A DNA stretch of 64,000 bases. Source: Ignavibacteriales bacterium. GTDB taxonomy: Bacteria; Bacteroidota; Ignavibacteria; Tepidaquicellales; Tepidaquicellaceae. Position 1 is the first letter of the stretch, and each line of letters begins with the position of its first letter. The position numbers and the translations under genes were made by a program. The notes under the pieces are model-generated. The model had not been told where the DNA came from, searched no databases, and worked only from the letters and a program-made list of their open reading frames with translations. This document shows positions 39,981 through 49,499 of this stretch, in pieces. The stretch covers positions 50,199-114,198 of the forward strand of contig JACKAC010000004.1 of NCBI GenBank assembly GCA_020635255.1, in the 5' to 3' direction.

Positions 39981-41005
39981 TGCTGCGGACTCTAAAAAAT
40001 ATTCTTATTTTTACTTTTGTATTTGTAGTCTGCTTGCTTTTACTCGACAGGTTCATTTTTCTATCTGAAGCCATCACTCCAAGTATTTACTCTTATGACA
40101 ATACTATCGGAAGAATATTGATCCCTAACACTCCTTACCTATTCTCAGGAGAAGGACTAGGAATGGGATCGGTTAATGCGTATAGTTATCTTGGCAAAGA
40201 ATACAGTCCGGAAAAACGCAATGGAACCGTACGGATAGCACTTTTGGGAGATTCATACGTCGAGTCTTACCAGACTTTCGACAGGCAGTATTTTGGCAGG
40301 ATCCTCGAAGATGAGTTAAAAAATAAATATAATATAAATGCAGAGGTGCTGAACTTTGGACGAAGCGGATTTACAATGTCGGATATGTATGCATACTATG
40401 AAAACTTTGTAAAGGATTTCAAACCTGACCTGGTACTTTTCTTTGTCGAGAATAATGATTTCGAAAACGTTAATAAAGAAAGCGGTATGCCGTATCCATA
40501 CACCGAAAACGATTCTCTAAAGATATTCCATTATCCCGAATTTAAGAGCAACGCACCGTGGTTTTTAAGCTTGAACCAGCTCTCTAAATACTTTCCCATT
40601 TTTCAAATAATAAGGAACATCATTAACCTAAGCGAAAGCGGACAAACCCCGGGAATATTATTCGGAAAACTATACCCGCAAAAAGATGTAGAAACTAAAA
40701 CCGTTAGTAATACCGGTACCGATATTGTTTTAATTAAAATCATTGAAACTCTCTCAAAGGACAGTTCATTCGTAATGGTTTTCCATGATAAAGCCGGGAT
40801 CAATCCTTCACTGAATTCCCAGATAGTATCAAGCGGTATAGACTTTATAGATGTTAATGATACACTCAAAGTTCTTGAAGAGAACAAGATCGATCCTTAT
40901 TACTGGAAATCGATCGGCAGAGACGGTCACTGGAATATCCCTACCCACATTGTAATCGGTGAATTCCTTGCGCGCCGGCTGTCCGAAAAAATGCGTAGAA
41001 ATTAA
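39980..41005 (+). CDS. SGNH-hydrolase-like protein, MBOAT partner 1
   Basis: 341 aa: one N-terminal membrane anchor (about 6-27), then an SGNH-like domain with block I LLGDSYVESYQ (Ser nucleophile) and block V DGHWNIPTH (Asp/His). Periplasmic. In AlgI-AlgJ/X and PatA-PatB pairs such proteins complete O-acetylation of the polymer. The gene shares 1 nt with the MBOAT gene and is followed by a paralogue. Confidence 0.85.
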   Translation: MLRTLKNILIFTFVFVVCLLLLDRFIFLSEAITPSIYSYDNTIGRILIPNTPYLFSGEGLGMGSVNAYSYLGKEYSPEKRNGTVRIALLGDSYVESYQTFDRQYFGRILEDELKNKYNINAEVLNFGRSGFTMSDMYAYYENFVKDFKPDLVLFFVENNDFENVNKESGMPYPYTENDSLKIFHYPEFKSNAPWFLSLNQLSKYFPIFQIIRNIINLSESGQTPGILFGKLYPQKDVETKTVSNTGTDIVLIKIIETLSKDSSFVMVFHDKAGINPSLNSQIVSSGIDFIDVNDTLKVLEENKIDPYYWKSIGRDGHWNIPTHIVIGEFLARRLSEKMRRN

Positions 41006-41009
41006 ATTT

Positions 41010-42038
41010 ATGACAAAGCCGATCAAAAATATTTTAATCTTCGGTATAGTTTTTATCTTCACCCTGTCTCTCCTCGATCTTTTCATTAAATACACCGGCA
41101 CCACACAGATGCTAATATATAATTATGATAAATATCTTGGCAGGCTTTTCATTAATAATTCCGAGTATATGATGACCACCGAGGGATTCGCTATGGGAAC
41201 AATAAATGAATACGGTTACATTGGTCCGGGTTATGACATGGAAAAAACTCCCGGCAAGATACGAATAGCTCTTCTCGGAGATTCATATATAGAAGGCTTT
41301 CAACACTTTGATAGGAATCATCTAAGGGCTGTGCTCGAACGGGATCTAAAACAAAAGTACAACATAGATGTCGAAGTAATGAATTTCGGCAGGTTCGGCT
41401 ACAACCTTTCTGATATGTATTCATTCGACAAGAACCTCGTCTCCAAATTCGATCCCGATATTACTTTGTTTTTCATCAGCGGGGAAGACCTATCAGATAC
41501 TACTTTGCGACCTTTAATGCCTCACACTACTCTTATCAATGATAGTATAATTCTAAACTACACAGATCCTCCCGCCGGCAGGAACCCCTGGTATTTAGAC
41601 AGGATCGAGCTTTCAAAAGTGTCTCCTACAGTCATGATGATACGAAATTGTATGACACTCGCGGGAAAGGGAGAAACGCCATTTATTCTATTCGGTAAGT
41701 TCGGAGAACTCTTTAAAAAGACTCCACCAAAGCAAGAAACTGTTGCAAATACTATTTCTCCAATTACAATGAGGATATTCAAAGAGCTTTCGAGGAATAG
41801 TGGAAATGTAATAGTTTATCGGGATATGATCCCATTGTCACTGAATTTAAGGGATAGCATAATAAAAACCGGAGTTAATTTTATTTCGGTAACAGAACCT
41901 ATATTAACAGAAGAGCAAAATGGAAAACAGCTTTATTTTTTAGATAAAAACGGTAATAAAGGACACTGGAATATACAAGCGCATGAACTTATCGGGTCTT
42001 ATCTTGCAAACCTAATATCAAAACATACTTTCTTTTAG
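41010..42038 (+). CDS. SGNH-hydrolase-like protein, MBOAT partner 2 (paralogue)
   Basis: 342 aa from the ATG at 41010, 4 nt after the previous stop; the frame is open further upstream inside that gene. Same architecture: N-terminal membrane segment (about 7-28), block I LLGDSYIEGFQHF, block V KGHWNIQAHE (Asp replaced by Lys-Gly context, His kept). The two copies are collinear over their whole length, so this is a tandem duplication, with possible loss of the catalytic Asp here. Confidence 0.83.
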   Translation: MTKPIKNILIFGIVFIFTLSLLDLFIKYTGTTQMLIYNYDKYLGRLFINNSEYMMTTEGFAMGTINEYGYIGPGYDMEKTPGKIRIALLGDSYIEGFQHFDRNHLRAVLERDLKQKYNIDVEVMNFGRFGYNLSDMYSFDKNLVSKFDPDITLFFISGEDLSDTTLRPLMPHTTLINDSIILNYTDPPAGRNPWYLDRIELSKVSPTVMMIRNCMTLAGKGETPFILFGKFGELFKKTPPKQETVANTISPITMRIFKELSRNSGNVIVYRDMIPLSLNLRDSIIKTGVNFISVTEPILTEEQNGKQLYFLDKNGNKGHWNIQAHELIGSYLANLISKHTFF

Positions 42039-42108
42039 ATATAACTTTTAAAAGTAATTTTCGTAACTTATTTATATCCATAACATTAAAAGCAAAAAAC
42101 CCTCATTA

Positions 42109-44520
42109 TTGGCAAGATTTTACAGGACAATATTACTCCCGGCAATACTATGCCTGGCATTTTCGCTTAATGCTTTCTCTCAAAGCGATTCTCTCAAAAC
42201 TTCCGGCGGTGTAGGTAAGGTAACAGGCACAGCAATAGACAGCACCACGGGACTCCCGCTGATCTCAGCCCTTGTAAAACTACAGGAGATCAACGACCAG
42301 CTTCTCAAATATACCGAGACGGATGAAAACGGTTCGTTTGCTTTTGATAGTATCCCGCATGGTATATATGAAGTGCAGATAGTAAAAGACACTTACGAAC
42401 CTCTCTCCAAGACGATAGATGTTAATTCACCGCTAAAGGATATCGGCACACTTTATCTAAGTAAATCTATTACCACGGAAGAGATTACCGTAGAGGCACA
42501 GAAGCCCTTTATGGAGATAAAGGATGATAAGAAGATATTTAACATAGAAAATAACATACTCACACAGGGAAAGACAGCGATCGACGTTTTAAAAACTCTC
42601 CCGCTGGTAAACGTAGACGCACAGGACAATATAATGCTGAGAGGCGACTCCCGTATAAAGATACTGATCAATGGAAAGGAGAACCGGGTCTATGCAAACC
42701 TCCGACAGATACCTGCCGACATAATTGAGAAAATAGAGCTGATCACTACTCCCTCCGCAAAGTATGAAGCTGAGGGCGTGACGGGCATAATAAACGTCAT
42801 ACTTAAAAAGGATAAGGACAGCGGGTACACGGGAACACTGTCGCTGGGCGGTTCAACCATCGACACATATAATTCTTATGGCAATTTTAATTTTAAAGCG
42901 TCGAAGTTCACGTTCTTCTCAAACCTGGGTGTAGGAACATATAAGAATGTGATAACCAATGATAGCAAGAGAGAAGATTTTCTTTATAACCCATCCGTTT
43001 TAACAACTAATTCAACGGGTAATAATAAAGGAAATTATCTTTTCGGGTCGCAGGGAGCGGAATACGATCTAAGCGAAAAGTCGGTTATCGGAACGGATTT
43101 TTCGATAAACCGTTACGACGGGAATAATATAACGGATGTCACACAACAGTTTATGTCTGACAGTCTAAATTATACGGACTTATTCAAAAACCACTCCAAT
43201 TACAATGGATTGAGCCTGAATGCATCACTTTACTTTAATAATAAATTCGATTCTACGGGCAGAGAGTTGAATTTCGATCTGTCATACGGCAAGAACGACT
43301 GGAAGACAAAATATAAGCAGGAAAAACTTACCTCTCCGCTATCGCTAACGAATGATAACCGCGACCAGATATCGAACACAGTAACAGGACAGATAGATTA
43401 TATTCATCCGTTTAGTGAGACAGTAAAAATGGAAACCGGCTATAAGGGAAGTTTTGAATTTAACGATAATTCCCTGTATTCGGATTCGCTCGATCATAAT
43501 ACGAATACTTTTATAGAACTGAACAAGTCGCAAGATTTCGACTACGATAACTTTATTAACGGATTCTACATGACCATGTCAAAGAATTTCGGTGCCGTAA
43601 GTACAAAGGTAGGCGGAAGGGTCGAATATACTCGTACTTCATTTGGTCCCGGTTCAGATAACCGTACTGTCCGTCAATATACGGATTTCTTTCCTTCCGC
43701 GTCGCTCACATATAAGTTAGGAGGCGGCTTTACATCGTTCCAGCTCAGCTACAGCAGAAGGATCACACGCCCAAGCATGTGGTATCTAAACCCGTTTGTT
43801 TACGTTTATAATAGTCAGAGTATCTCTACGGGCAACCCTGACCTGACACCCGAGTATACAAATTCTATCGAACTTGCATTCAATACATTTTTAGGGGGGT
43901 TATCTATTTCTCCCGACATTTACTACAAAAAAACTACGGACGTCATAACACGTTACAGCTATCTAACCGATACGAATACAACCGTCTCAACATACAATAA
44001 CTCTTCCGAGCTTTCATCATATGGAACGGATCTTGTCTTAGGAGGTCAGCTTTTCAACTTTATAACTTTTAATGCAAGCATTGGTATCTCACGAATGAAT
44101 TTCAGCGGAACACCCGGTGCCTCCCTCGATAACGAAGGAACTTCATACAGCGGTAACGCATATCTCTCACTGCCGATCGGTTCGCTCGCGACGCTGGAGA
44201 TGTACTACTATAGGTGGGGTGACAGGGTAACGGCGCAGGGAACAAACCGCGGAAAGAATTATCTCACGCTTGGCATCAGTAAGATGTTCATGGACAATAA
44301 ACTTAGAGTAAATCTAAACGTTAATGACGTACTGGCAAATACAGGACATCCGGAATCATACACGAACGGAGTCGGATATACACAAAGCTATGTGAATGAT
44401 TTTAAACAGCAGAGTGTGAGCATCTACGTAAGCTACTCATTCGGAAATACCGATAAACCCCAGCAAAAAAGAAGAAAGAAGAAAACCGAACAGCCTCAGC
44501 AACCCCCGGAAGGCAACTAG
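42109..44520 (+). CDS. Outer-membrane beta-barrel receptor with CarboxypepD_reg-like and plug domains
   Basis: 803 aa from a TTG start. Signal peptide (1-24, cut at AFSQ), a carboxypeptidase-regulatory-like beta-sandwich (about 35-115: VTGTAIDSTTGLPLISALVKLQ), a plug domain (about 125-225: DVLKTLPLVNVDAQDNIMLRGDSRIKILINGKE...TTPSAKYEAEG), then a large barrel with many aromatic-ended strands. This is the OMP_b-brl_3 type, related to TonB-dependent receptors. The C-terminus is a basic, Gln/Pro-rich tail after the last strand. Substrate unknown; no SusD partner. Confidence 0.88.
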   Translation: MARFYRTILLPAILCLAFSLNAFSQSDSLKTSGGVGKVTGTAIDSTTGLPLISALVKLQEINDQLLKYTETDENGSFAFDSIPHGIYEVQIVKDTYEPLSKTIDVNSPLKDIGTLYLSKSITTEEITVEAQKPFMEIKDDKKIFNIENNILTQGKTAIDVLKTLPLVNVDAQDNIMLRGDSRIKILINGKENRVYANLRQIPADIIEKIELITTPSAKYEAEGVTGIINVILKKDKDSGYTGTLSLGGSTIDTYNSYGNFNFKASKFTFFSNLGVGTYKNVITNDSKREDFLYNPSVLTTNSTGNNKGNYLFGSQGAEYDLSEKSVIGTDFSINRYDGNNITDVTQQFMSDSLNYTDLFKNHSNYNGLSLNASLYFNNKFDSTGRELNFDLSYGKNDWKTKYKQEKLTSPLSLTNDNRDQISNTVTGQIDYIHPFSETVKMETGYKGSFEFNDNSLYSDSLDHNTNTFIELNKSQDFDYDNFINGFYMTMSKNFGAVSTKVGGRVEYTRTSFGPGSDNRTVRQYTDFFPSASLTYKLGGGFTSFQLSYSRRITRPSMWYLNPFVYVYNSQSISTGNPDLTPEYTNSIELAFNTFLGGLSISPDIYYKKTTDVITRYSYLTDTNTTVSTYNNSSELSSYGTDLVLGGQLFNFITFNASIGISRMNFSGTPGASLDNEGTSYSGNAYLSLPIGSLATLEMYYYRWGDRVTAQGTNRGKNYLTLGISKMFMDNKLRVNLNVNDVLANTGHPESYTNGVGYTQSYVNDFKQQSVSIYVSYSFGNTDKPQQKRRKKKTEQPQQPPEGN

Positions 44521-44525
44521 AATAA

Positions 44526-45758
44526 TTATTTTAACACTATCATTTTTTTTGTTGCTGTAAACTCGCCTGCCCCTAAGGAATAATAGTACACACCACTTGG
44601 TAAGCCATATACATTAAAAGAATATTCGTAATTTCCCGGCTGCAGCTTTTCATTTATTAGAACTCTCACTTCCTGCCCCAGAGAATTGTATACTGTTAAT
44701 TTTGTAATGCCATTAACATTCCCGGGTATCTCAAATCGTATTCTCGTTTCCGGGTTAAAGGGGTTTGGGTAATTCTGATGGAGTCTGAACGAGGAGGGTA
44801 TTTCTCCACCGATTGGCTGTATTCCCACCGTACCGCCTGTCGTAGTATAAAAGAAGAAGGGTGAACTGAAACCACCAGCACAAAATCCTGTATTACCATC
44901 TATAAAATAAAGTCCAGTTATCTCACCTGTTGTTTGAACGTTTAAAAATTGATACTTCCAGGTTAATCCTGCATTAGTTGATTTAATAATGCTGGCTTTG
45001 TCTGTACCTGCGTAAATGGTATCCGCTCCGATAGTGAAAATACAATGAACATCCAATGTATCATCGCTAAATACTATATCCCAATTATTGCCGCTGTTTG
45101 TAGTTTTATAAATTTTGTCAGAAAAAAATCTGCCGGCATATCCTGTCACTTCATTAATAAATGTTAATCCCCAGGCGGCATTTATTGAGCTAACATTAAA
45201 CCAATTCAAACCTCCATTAGTTGTTTTGAAAATTCCATCATACCCGGAGACAAATCCGGTATTATTGTTAACAAAATAGATTTTAAATAACCAGTTGCTC
45301 AAACCGTTTCTTAATGTATCCCAACTGTTTCCTTGATTAGTTGTTTTATATACTTCTTGGAGAGAGCATGCATACCCGGTGTTTTCGTCCGAGAAAAAAA
45401 TATCATCTATGTATCTTTGATCATTCGACTGAAAATTAATATCCCAGTTATATCCGCCATTAGTCGTTTTAAAAATCATTCCATAATCACCACTTACAAA
45501 TCCAGTTTCCGAATTGACAAAATAAATCGCCTGAACATCCCTTCCTTCGCTTGCAACAACATTCCACGATAATCCGCCATCGGTTGTCTTTATAACCTGG
45601 AAGCCTACGGATAATCCATATCCGGTTTGCGAGTTTGGAAATGAGAAGTCGAAATATATATCTACATATGGATCAACTGTCACCGGCACCCAGCCCTGTT
45701 GCGCAAAGGAGAAATTGTATGTTAATATTAAACCAAGAATTAAAAAGATCCTTTTCAT
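44526..45758 (-). CDS. T9SS-exported YCF48/BNR-like beta-propeller protein
   Basis: 410 aa: signal peptide (1-19), then about seven blades with the Ycf48-like unit GF..G..G.I.KTTNGG..W (for example TGFVSGDYGMIFKTTNGGYNW, TGFVSGYDGIFKTTNGGLNW). The C-terminal sorting domain runs from about 325 (LHQNYPNPFNPETRIRFEIP) to KKMIVLK. Surface-exposed or released; ligand unknown. Convergent with the outer-membrane receptor gene (5-nt gap). Confidence 0.9.
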   Translation of the reverse strand: MKRIFLILGLILTYNFSFAQQGWVPVTVDPYVDIYFDFSFPNSQTGYGLSVGFQVIKTTDGGLSWNVVASEGRDVQAIYFVNSETGFVSGDYGMIFKTTNGGYNWDINFQSNDQRYIDDIFFSDENTGYACSLQEVYKTTNQGNSWDTLRNGLSNWLFKIYFVNNNTGFVSGYDGIFKTTNGGLNWFNVSSINAAWGLTFINEVTGYAGRFFSDKIYKTTNSGNNWDIVFSDDTLDVHCIFTIGADTIYAGTDKASIIKSTNAGLTWKYQFLNVQTTGEITGLYFIDGNTGFCAGGFSSPFFFYTTTGGTVGIQPIGGEIPSSFRLHQNYPNPFNPETRIRFEIPGNVNGITKLTVYNSLGQEVRVLINEKLQPGNYEYSFNVYGLPSGVYYYSLGAGEFTATKKMIVLK

Positions 45759-45887
45759 GGTGGTAGAGATTAATTAATAATAAGTTAAAATTTTTGATTC
45801 TATTAATCAATATTTAAGATCAATAAAAACATTAGTGTTTTGCTGTTATTGATTTATTTCTGCTCTGACAATCTCAATCATTATAAT

Positions 45888-45895
45888 TATCTTTG
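45888..45895 (+). promoter_or_regulatory. Possible promoter of the aldehyde dehydrogenase gene
   Basis: TATCTTTG fits the -7 TAnnTTTG element, 28 nt before the ATG. The -33 position (TCTG, 20 nt upstream) is a weak match. Confidence 0.45.
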
Positions 45896-45923
45896 TATTT
45901 ACGCATGAAATTAATCAAATCTT

Positions 45924-47435
45924 ATGGTCGAGAAATATTTAAATTTTATCAACGGACACTGGAAAGAATCATCGAACGGCGAATTTTTTGAGGACAGAAA
46001 TCCCGCGAATACAGAAGATATAGTGGGATTATTTCCGTCATCCACCGCTGAGGATGTAGATGAAGCGGTGCGCGCTGCAAAGAATGCTTATGAAAAATGG
46101 CGCCTTGTACCTGCACCAAAAAGAGGTGACGTTTTGAAAAAGGTCGGCGATCTGATGACAGAACAAAAGAACGACATAGCACATGAAATGACTCGTGAAA
46201 TGGGAAAGGTTTTTGCCGAAACAATGGGCGACGTACAGGAAGGGATAGATACCGCATACTATGCAGCATCGGAAGGAAGGAGATTGTTCGGAATGAACGC
46301 GCCGAGTGAGCTTCCAAACAAAATGAATCTGAGTTTCCGTGTACCGGTCGGTGTAGCGGGGCTTATCACACCGTTTAACTTTCCGATGGCAATACCAACA
46401 TGGAAGATGTTTCCCGCGCTCGTGTGCGGCAATACGGTTGTATTCAAACCCGCTGAACTCGTTCCGAGAACCGCTAACTGGCTGATCGGTCTCGTAAATG
46501 AGGCAATGAAGGACGTGCTGGGTGACGAATATATCCCGGGAGTCGTAAATCTTGTGCATGGTTCGGGTGAAGTAGTCGGTGATGCGATCGTCAATCACCC
46601 CGGAATAGATCTCATTTCATTCACGGGTTCATCGGAGGTCGGAAGTTACATTAATTCTACAGCAGGAAGAAACCTCAAAAAAGTATCTCTTGAAATGGGC
46701 GGCAAGAACGCGCAGATTATCATGCCTGACGCCAATATGGACCTGGCAATGGAAGCCGTTCTTTGGGGAGCATTCGGTACAACCGGACAAAGGTGTACCG
46801 CTACTTCACGCCTTATAATTCATAAGGACGTTCACGATGATTTTGTAAACAGGCTGATCGAAAAAGCAAGAGCGCTGCGGCTCGGCTACGGCAACCATGC
46901 TGAGGTTCAGGTTGGTCCGCTCATAGATCATGCCGCGCTCGAGAAAGTAAAAAAATATGTACAGATAGGGATATATGAAGATAAGGCAACATTGCTCACC
47001 GGCGGTGATATTGCGCGGGGGGAAGACCTGGACAACGGGTATTTCTTCCAACCAACTATCTTCTGCGACGTGACTCCGGACATGCGTATTGCTACGGAGG
47101 AAATATTCGGTCCCGTACTCTCTGTAATAAAATGTAACAGCCTCGATGAAGCGATCGGGATACTCAATAACACAAAGTACGGTCTCTCATCAAGCATATT
47201 CACAAATGATGTAAATGATGCATTCCGGGCGGTGCGCGATATAAAATCCGGCATCACATACATAAACGGAGCGACTATCGGAGCCGAAGCTCACATGCCT
47301 TTCGGAGGTGTAAAAGCAACCGGCAACGGGCACCGTGAAGGCGGATGGACTGTGTATGAATTCTATACCGAATGGAAAGCTGTCTATATAGATTACTCCG
47401 GCAAGCTTCAAAGAGCGCAGATAGATAACTACTAG
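45924..47435 (+). CDS. Aldehyde dehydrogenase family protein
   Basis: 503 aa, full-length ALDH: NAD-binding GVAGLITPFNFPMAIPTWKMFPALVCGNTVVFKPAE, catalytic Glu in SLEMGGKNAQII, catalytic Cys in GTTGQRCTATSRLI, and FGPVLSV near the end. Oxidises an aldehyde to its acid with NAD(P)+. The sequence is of the broad PutA/ALDH7-like group (semialdehyde-type substrates), but the substrate cannot be fixed. Monocistronic with a terminator behind it. Confidence 0.92.
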   Translation: MVEKYLNFINGHWKESSNGEFFEDRNPANTEDIVGLFPSSTAEDVDEAVRAAKNAYEKWRLVPAPKRGDVLKKVGDLMTEQKNDIAHEMTREMGKVFAETMGDVQEGIDTAYYAASEGRRLFGMNAPSELPNKMNLSFRVPVGVAGLITPFNFPMAIPTWKMFPALVCGNTVVFKPAELVPRTANWLIGLVNEAMKDVLGDEYIPGVVNLVHGSGEVVGDAIVNHPGIDLISFTGSSEVGSYINSTAGRNLKKVSLEMGGKNAQIIMPDANMDLAMEAVLWGAFGTTGQRCTATSRLIIHKDVHDDFVNRLIEKARALRLGYGNHAEVQVGPLIDHAALEKVKKYVQIGIYEDKATLLTGGDIARGEDLDNGYFFQPTIFCDVTPDMRIATEEIFGPVLSVIKCNSLDEAIGILNNTKYGLSSSIFTNDVNDAFRAVRDIKSGITYINGATIGAEAHMPFGGVKATGNGHREGGWTVYEFYTEWKAVYIDYSGKLQRAQIDNY

Positions 47436-47458
47436 TTTGTTTATCGGATATCTTTACA

Positions 47459-47487
47459 AAATCCTCCTTTACCGGAGGATTTTTTTT
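47459..47487 (+). terminator. Terminator of the aldehyde dehydrogenase gene
   Basis: AAATCCTCC pairs with GGAGGATTT (47459-47467 / 47474-47482), 6-nt loop, followed by eight T. Confidence 0.88.
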
Positions 47488-47545
47488 GTGTCAAAAAAAG
47501 AGATTGCAAAAAACATACAATATGTTATTTTGCATATAGTTAACC

Positions 47546-47557
47546 AAACTACCATAA
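47546..47557 (+). repeat. 12-mer AAACTACCATAA before a start codon, copy 1
   Basis: AAACTACCATAA ends one base before the TTG start of the outer-membrane protein gene. An identical copy precedes the next gene. Confidence 0.6.
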
Positions 47558-47558
47558 C

Positions 47559-48443
47559 TTGAGATTAACTATTCCCATAATATTATTATTTTTGTCTTTC
47601 GATCTGGCAAACGCCCAAAACGACAGTTTGTACAGCAGAGATACAACTGACAGTGGACGGGGTATTATTGATACGGGACCTAAGTCTAACGATTCCATGG
47701 ACGCAAAGGGAGTCGAAATTAAAATTAAAGGATCGAGATCAAACGAAAACATTATAATAATTGACGGGGTTGTTACAGAAAATCCGATCAATGATTCATC
47801 AAGGTCAATTGTCCCTGATAGCCTCATGAAAGATATACAGATTTTGGTGGGTGATTTTGAGGCGGAATATGGATTTAATATTCACGAATATAGAATAACA
47901 TATGACTGGTTCATCTCACATTCTATTGGCTTTGCGCCGGATGAATCCATGCCTGCTTTTTTTGTCAATGTTGCCACAAAGGTTTCCACCCGGCTTTACC
48001 TGGGTCTACGTGCTGGTATTTACACCTATGAGAATTCTCTGGACAGTGTCGTAAATGATACAATTCGGGCGCATGCTCCGTATCTGGCAGGCAATTATAT
48101 ATTTAAAACCGACTTTGTGACACAGGGTCCGTCATATATTACGGCAATTTTTGGATCATACAGTATTTCCAAAAATTTTTACTTGCAGGGTTCAGCTGGT
48201 TTACGATTTTACTCCGAAGATACATGGTCGGGAGAATTTGGATTTTCCTCGCCTGCAAATAATTACTATCCTCCTCCCGTGCTGGTAACGCCAAATTTGA
48301 ACTTTAGCATTACCAGCTCGGAAACCAAATTAAAACCGTACTTTTCACTGGGTGTTGATTATAAATCGGACAGGTTCCTGGTCGGGGTTTACGGAGACAA
48401 TCTTTTTTCATTTGGGATCAATCTTGGAATTGGCTTTAATTAA
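47559..48443 (+). CDS. Outer-membrane beta-barrel protein with plug-like N-terminal segment
   Basis: 294 aa from a TTG start. Signal peptide (1-19, LANAQ). Residues 50-105 (EIKIKGSRSNENIIIIDGV...SLMKDIQILVGDFEAEYG) look like the end of a TonB-receptor plug domain, without the rest of the receptor. Residues 105-294 form about eight amphipathic strands ending in Asn after GINLGIGF. It may be a degraded or specialised receptor fragment. The next gene follows within 14 nt. Confidence 0.72.
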   Translation: MRLTIPIILLFLSFDLANAQNDSLYSRDTTDSGRGIIDTGPKSNDSMDAKGVEIKIKGSRSNENIIIIDGVVTENPINDSSRSIVPDSLMKDIQILVGDFEAEYGFNIHEYRITYDWFISHSIGFAPDESMPAFFVNVATKVSTRLYLGLRAGIYTYENSLDSVVNDTIRAHAPYLAGNYIFKTDFVTQGPSYITAIFGSYSISKNFYLQGSAGLRFYSEDTWSGEFGFSSPANNYYPPPVLVTPNLNFSITSSETKLKPYFSLGVDYKSDRFLVGVYGDNLFSFGINLGIGFN

Positions 48444-48454
48444 AACTACCATAA
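48443..48454 (+). repeat. 12-mer AAACTACCATAA before a start codon, copy 2
   Basis: Identical to copy 1, ending three bases before the ATG at 48458. Confidence 0.6.
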
Positions 48455-48457
48455 ATA

Positions 48458-49108
48458 ATGAAACACACATCAAAAATTATTATTACCCTAATAATCTTAA
48501 TCAGCACTACTCTACCAGCGGAAGCGCAGTTTGGCATTAAGGGAGGTATAAACTTCCCGAATGTAACCGCAAAAAGCAGATACAATAATTTCAAAATAGA
48601 GCCGCAGGACAAAATAGGATTTAATATCGGTGCTTTTCTCGATGTTGGGAATGCCGGAAACCTGGAGGTTACTTCAAGTTTGTCATACGTACGAAAACAA
48701 ATATCCGGCAGATTCGGATTTGTAAATCCGTCTACAAGTGATATGGCAGAAATGAGTGTCGATTATCTGGTGTATTCCCTTATCGGCAAATTTAATGTGT
48801 TTGAGATGCAAAAACTTACTCCTTACATCTATTTTGCTCCACGTTTTAATGTTTACCTTTCTAATAATTATGAGCAGGAAGTTCAGGAGGTACCTCAATC
48901 CACAAGAAATGTAATATCGAATAACCTTACAAAGTTTGGATTTGGTGTTTCACTCGGAGTTGGCACAAGTATTAATACAGGATCACGTGTAACCCCTTTC
49001 TTCGAAGCACAATTTTCTCCGGATTTCTTTAATGCGTATGATGACGGGTATATAACTTTCAAAAGTAACTCGTTTGAACTTCTTGCGGGGATCCGTATCG
49101 GGAAATAA
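48458..49108 (+). CDS. Outer-membrane beta-barrel (porin-family) protein
   Basis: 216 aa: signal peptide (1-24, PAEAQ), then GIKGGINFPNVT, the common first strand of the PF13568-type eight-stranded barrels of Bacteroidota, with the last strand SFELLAGIRIGK. Probably a small pore or structural OMP. It forms a pair with the preceding barrel gene. Confidence 0.85.
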   Translation: MKHTSKIIITLIILISTTLPAEAQFGIKGGINFPNVTAKSRYNNFKIEPQDKIGFNIGAFLDVGNAGNLEVTSSLSYVRKQISGRFGFVNPSTSDMAEMSVDYLVYSLIGKFNVFEMQKLTPYIYFAPRFNVYLSNNYEQEVQEVPQSTRNVISNNLTKFGFGVSLGVGTSINTGSRVTPFFEAQFSPDFFNAYDDGYITFKSNSFELLAGIRIGK

Positions 49109-49142
49109 TCCGATTTTCATTAAGATTATCCGTTCGTTTTAA

Positions 49143-49150
49143 TATATTTG
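49143..49150 (+). promoter_or_regulatory. Possible promoter of the small membrane protein/lipoprotein pair
   Basis: TATATTTG matches the -7 element and lies 16 nt before the ATG at 49167. No good -33 element is seen, so this is tentative. Confidence 0.4.
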
Positions 49151-49166
49151 TTAAAAGAGGTTTCTT

Positions 49167-49499
49167 ATGAACGGTATTAGTCTTTCTGTAAGATTATGGG
49201 TCGGCATTCCGATTGCTCTGATATTTCTCGGACTATCGGCAATGTTTTACATGGGCGGGATGGTAATAGGTGTCATGGGAACGGACGCCTGCGGTAATAG
49301 GCTTCCCGAAAGCGCTTCACTGTATCTGCTCGTAGCATGGCCCGCGGTCATGGCAATATCTTCCATTACACCTCCTGCACTATTCATGATTAACGTCAAA
49401 TATTACTGGACGCTGATATCTCTTTTCCTTGGTATTGTGACCAGTGCGTTCTGGTACATGGGATGGTTCTTTATAATTGCTCACTACTGCGGAAACTAA
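49167..49499 (+). CDS. Small membrane protein, about three helices
   Basis: 110 aa with hydrophobic segments near 10-38, 50-72 and 78-105, and a Cys-containing loop (TDACGNRLPE). No family recognised. The stop codon shares one base with the start of the lipoprotein gene (TAATG), so they are co-translated. Confidence 0.75.
   Translation: MNGISLSVRLWVGIPIALIFLGLSAMFYMGGMVIGVMGTDACGNRLPESASLYLLVAWPAVMAISSITPPALFMINVKYYWTLISLFLGIVTSAFWYMGWFFIIAHYCGN

Noticed and set aside
46038..46598. 186-aa minus-strand ORF inside the aldehyde dehydrogenase gene
   Set aside because: Antisense shadow of a well-supported gene; codon pattern follows the plus-strand frame.
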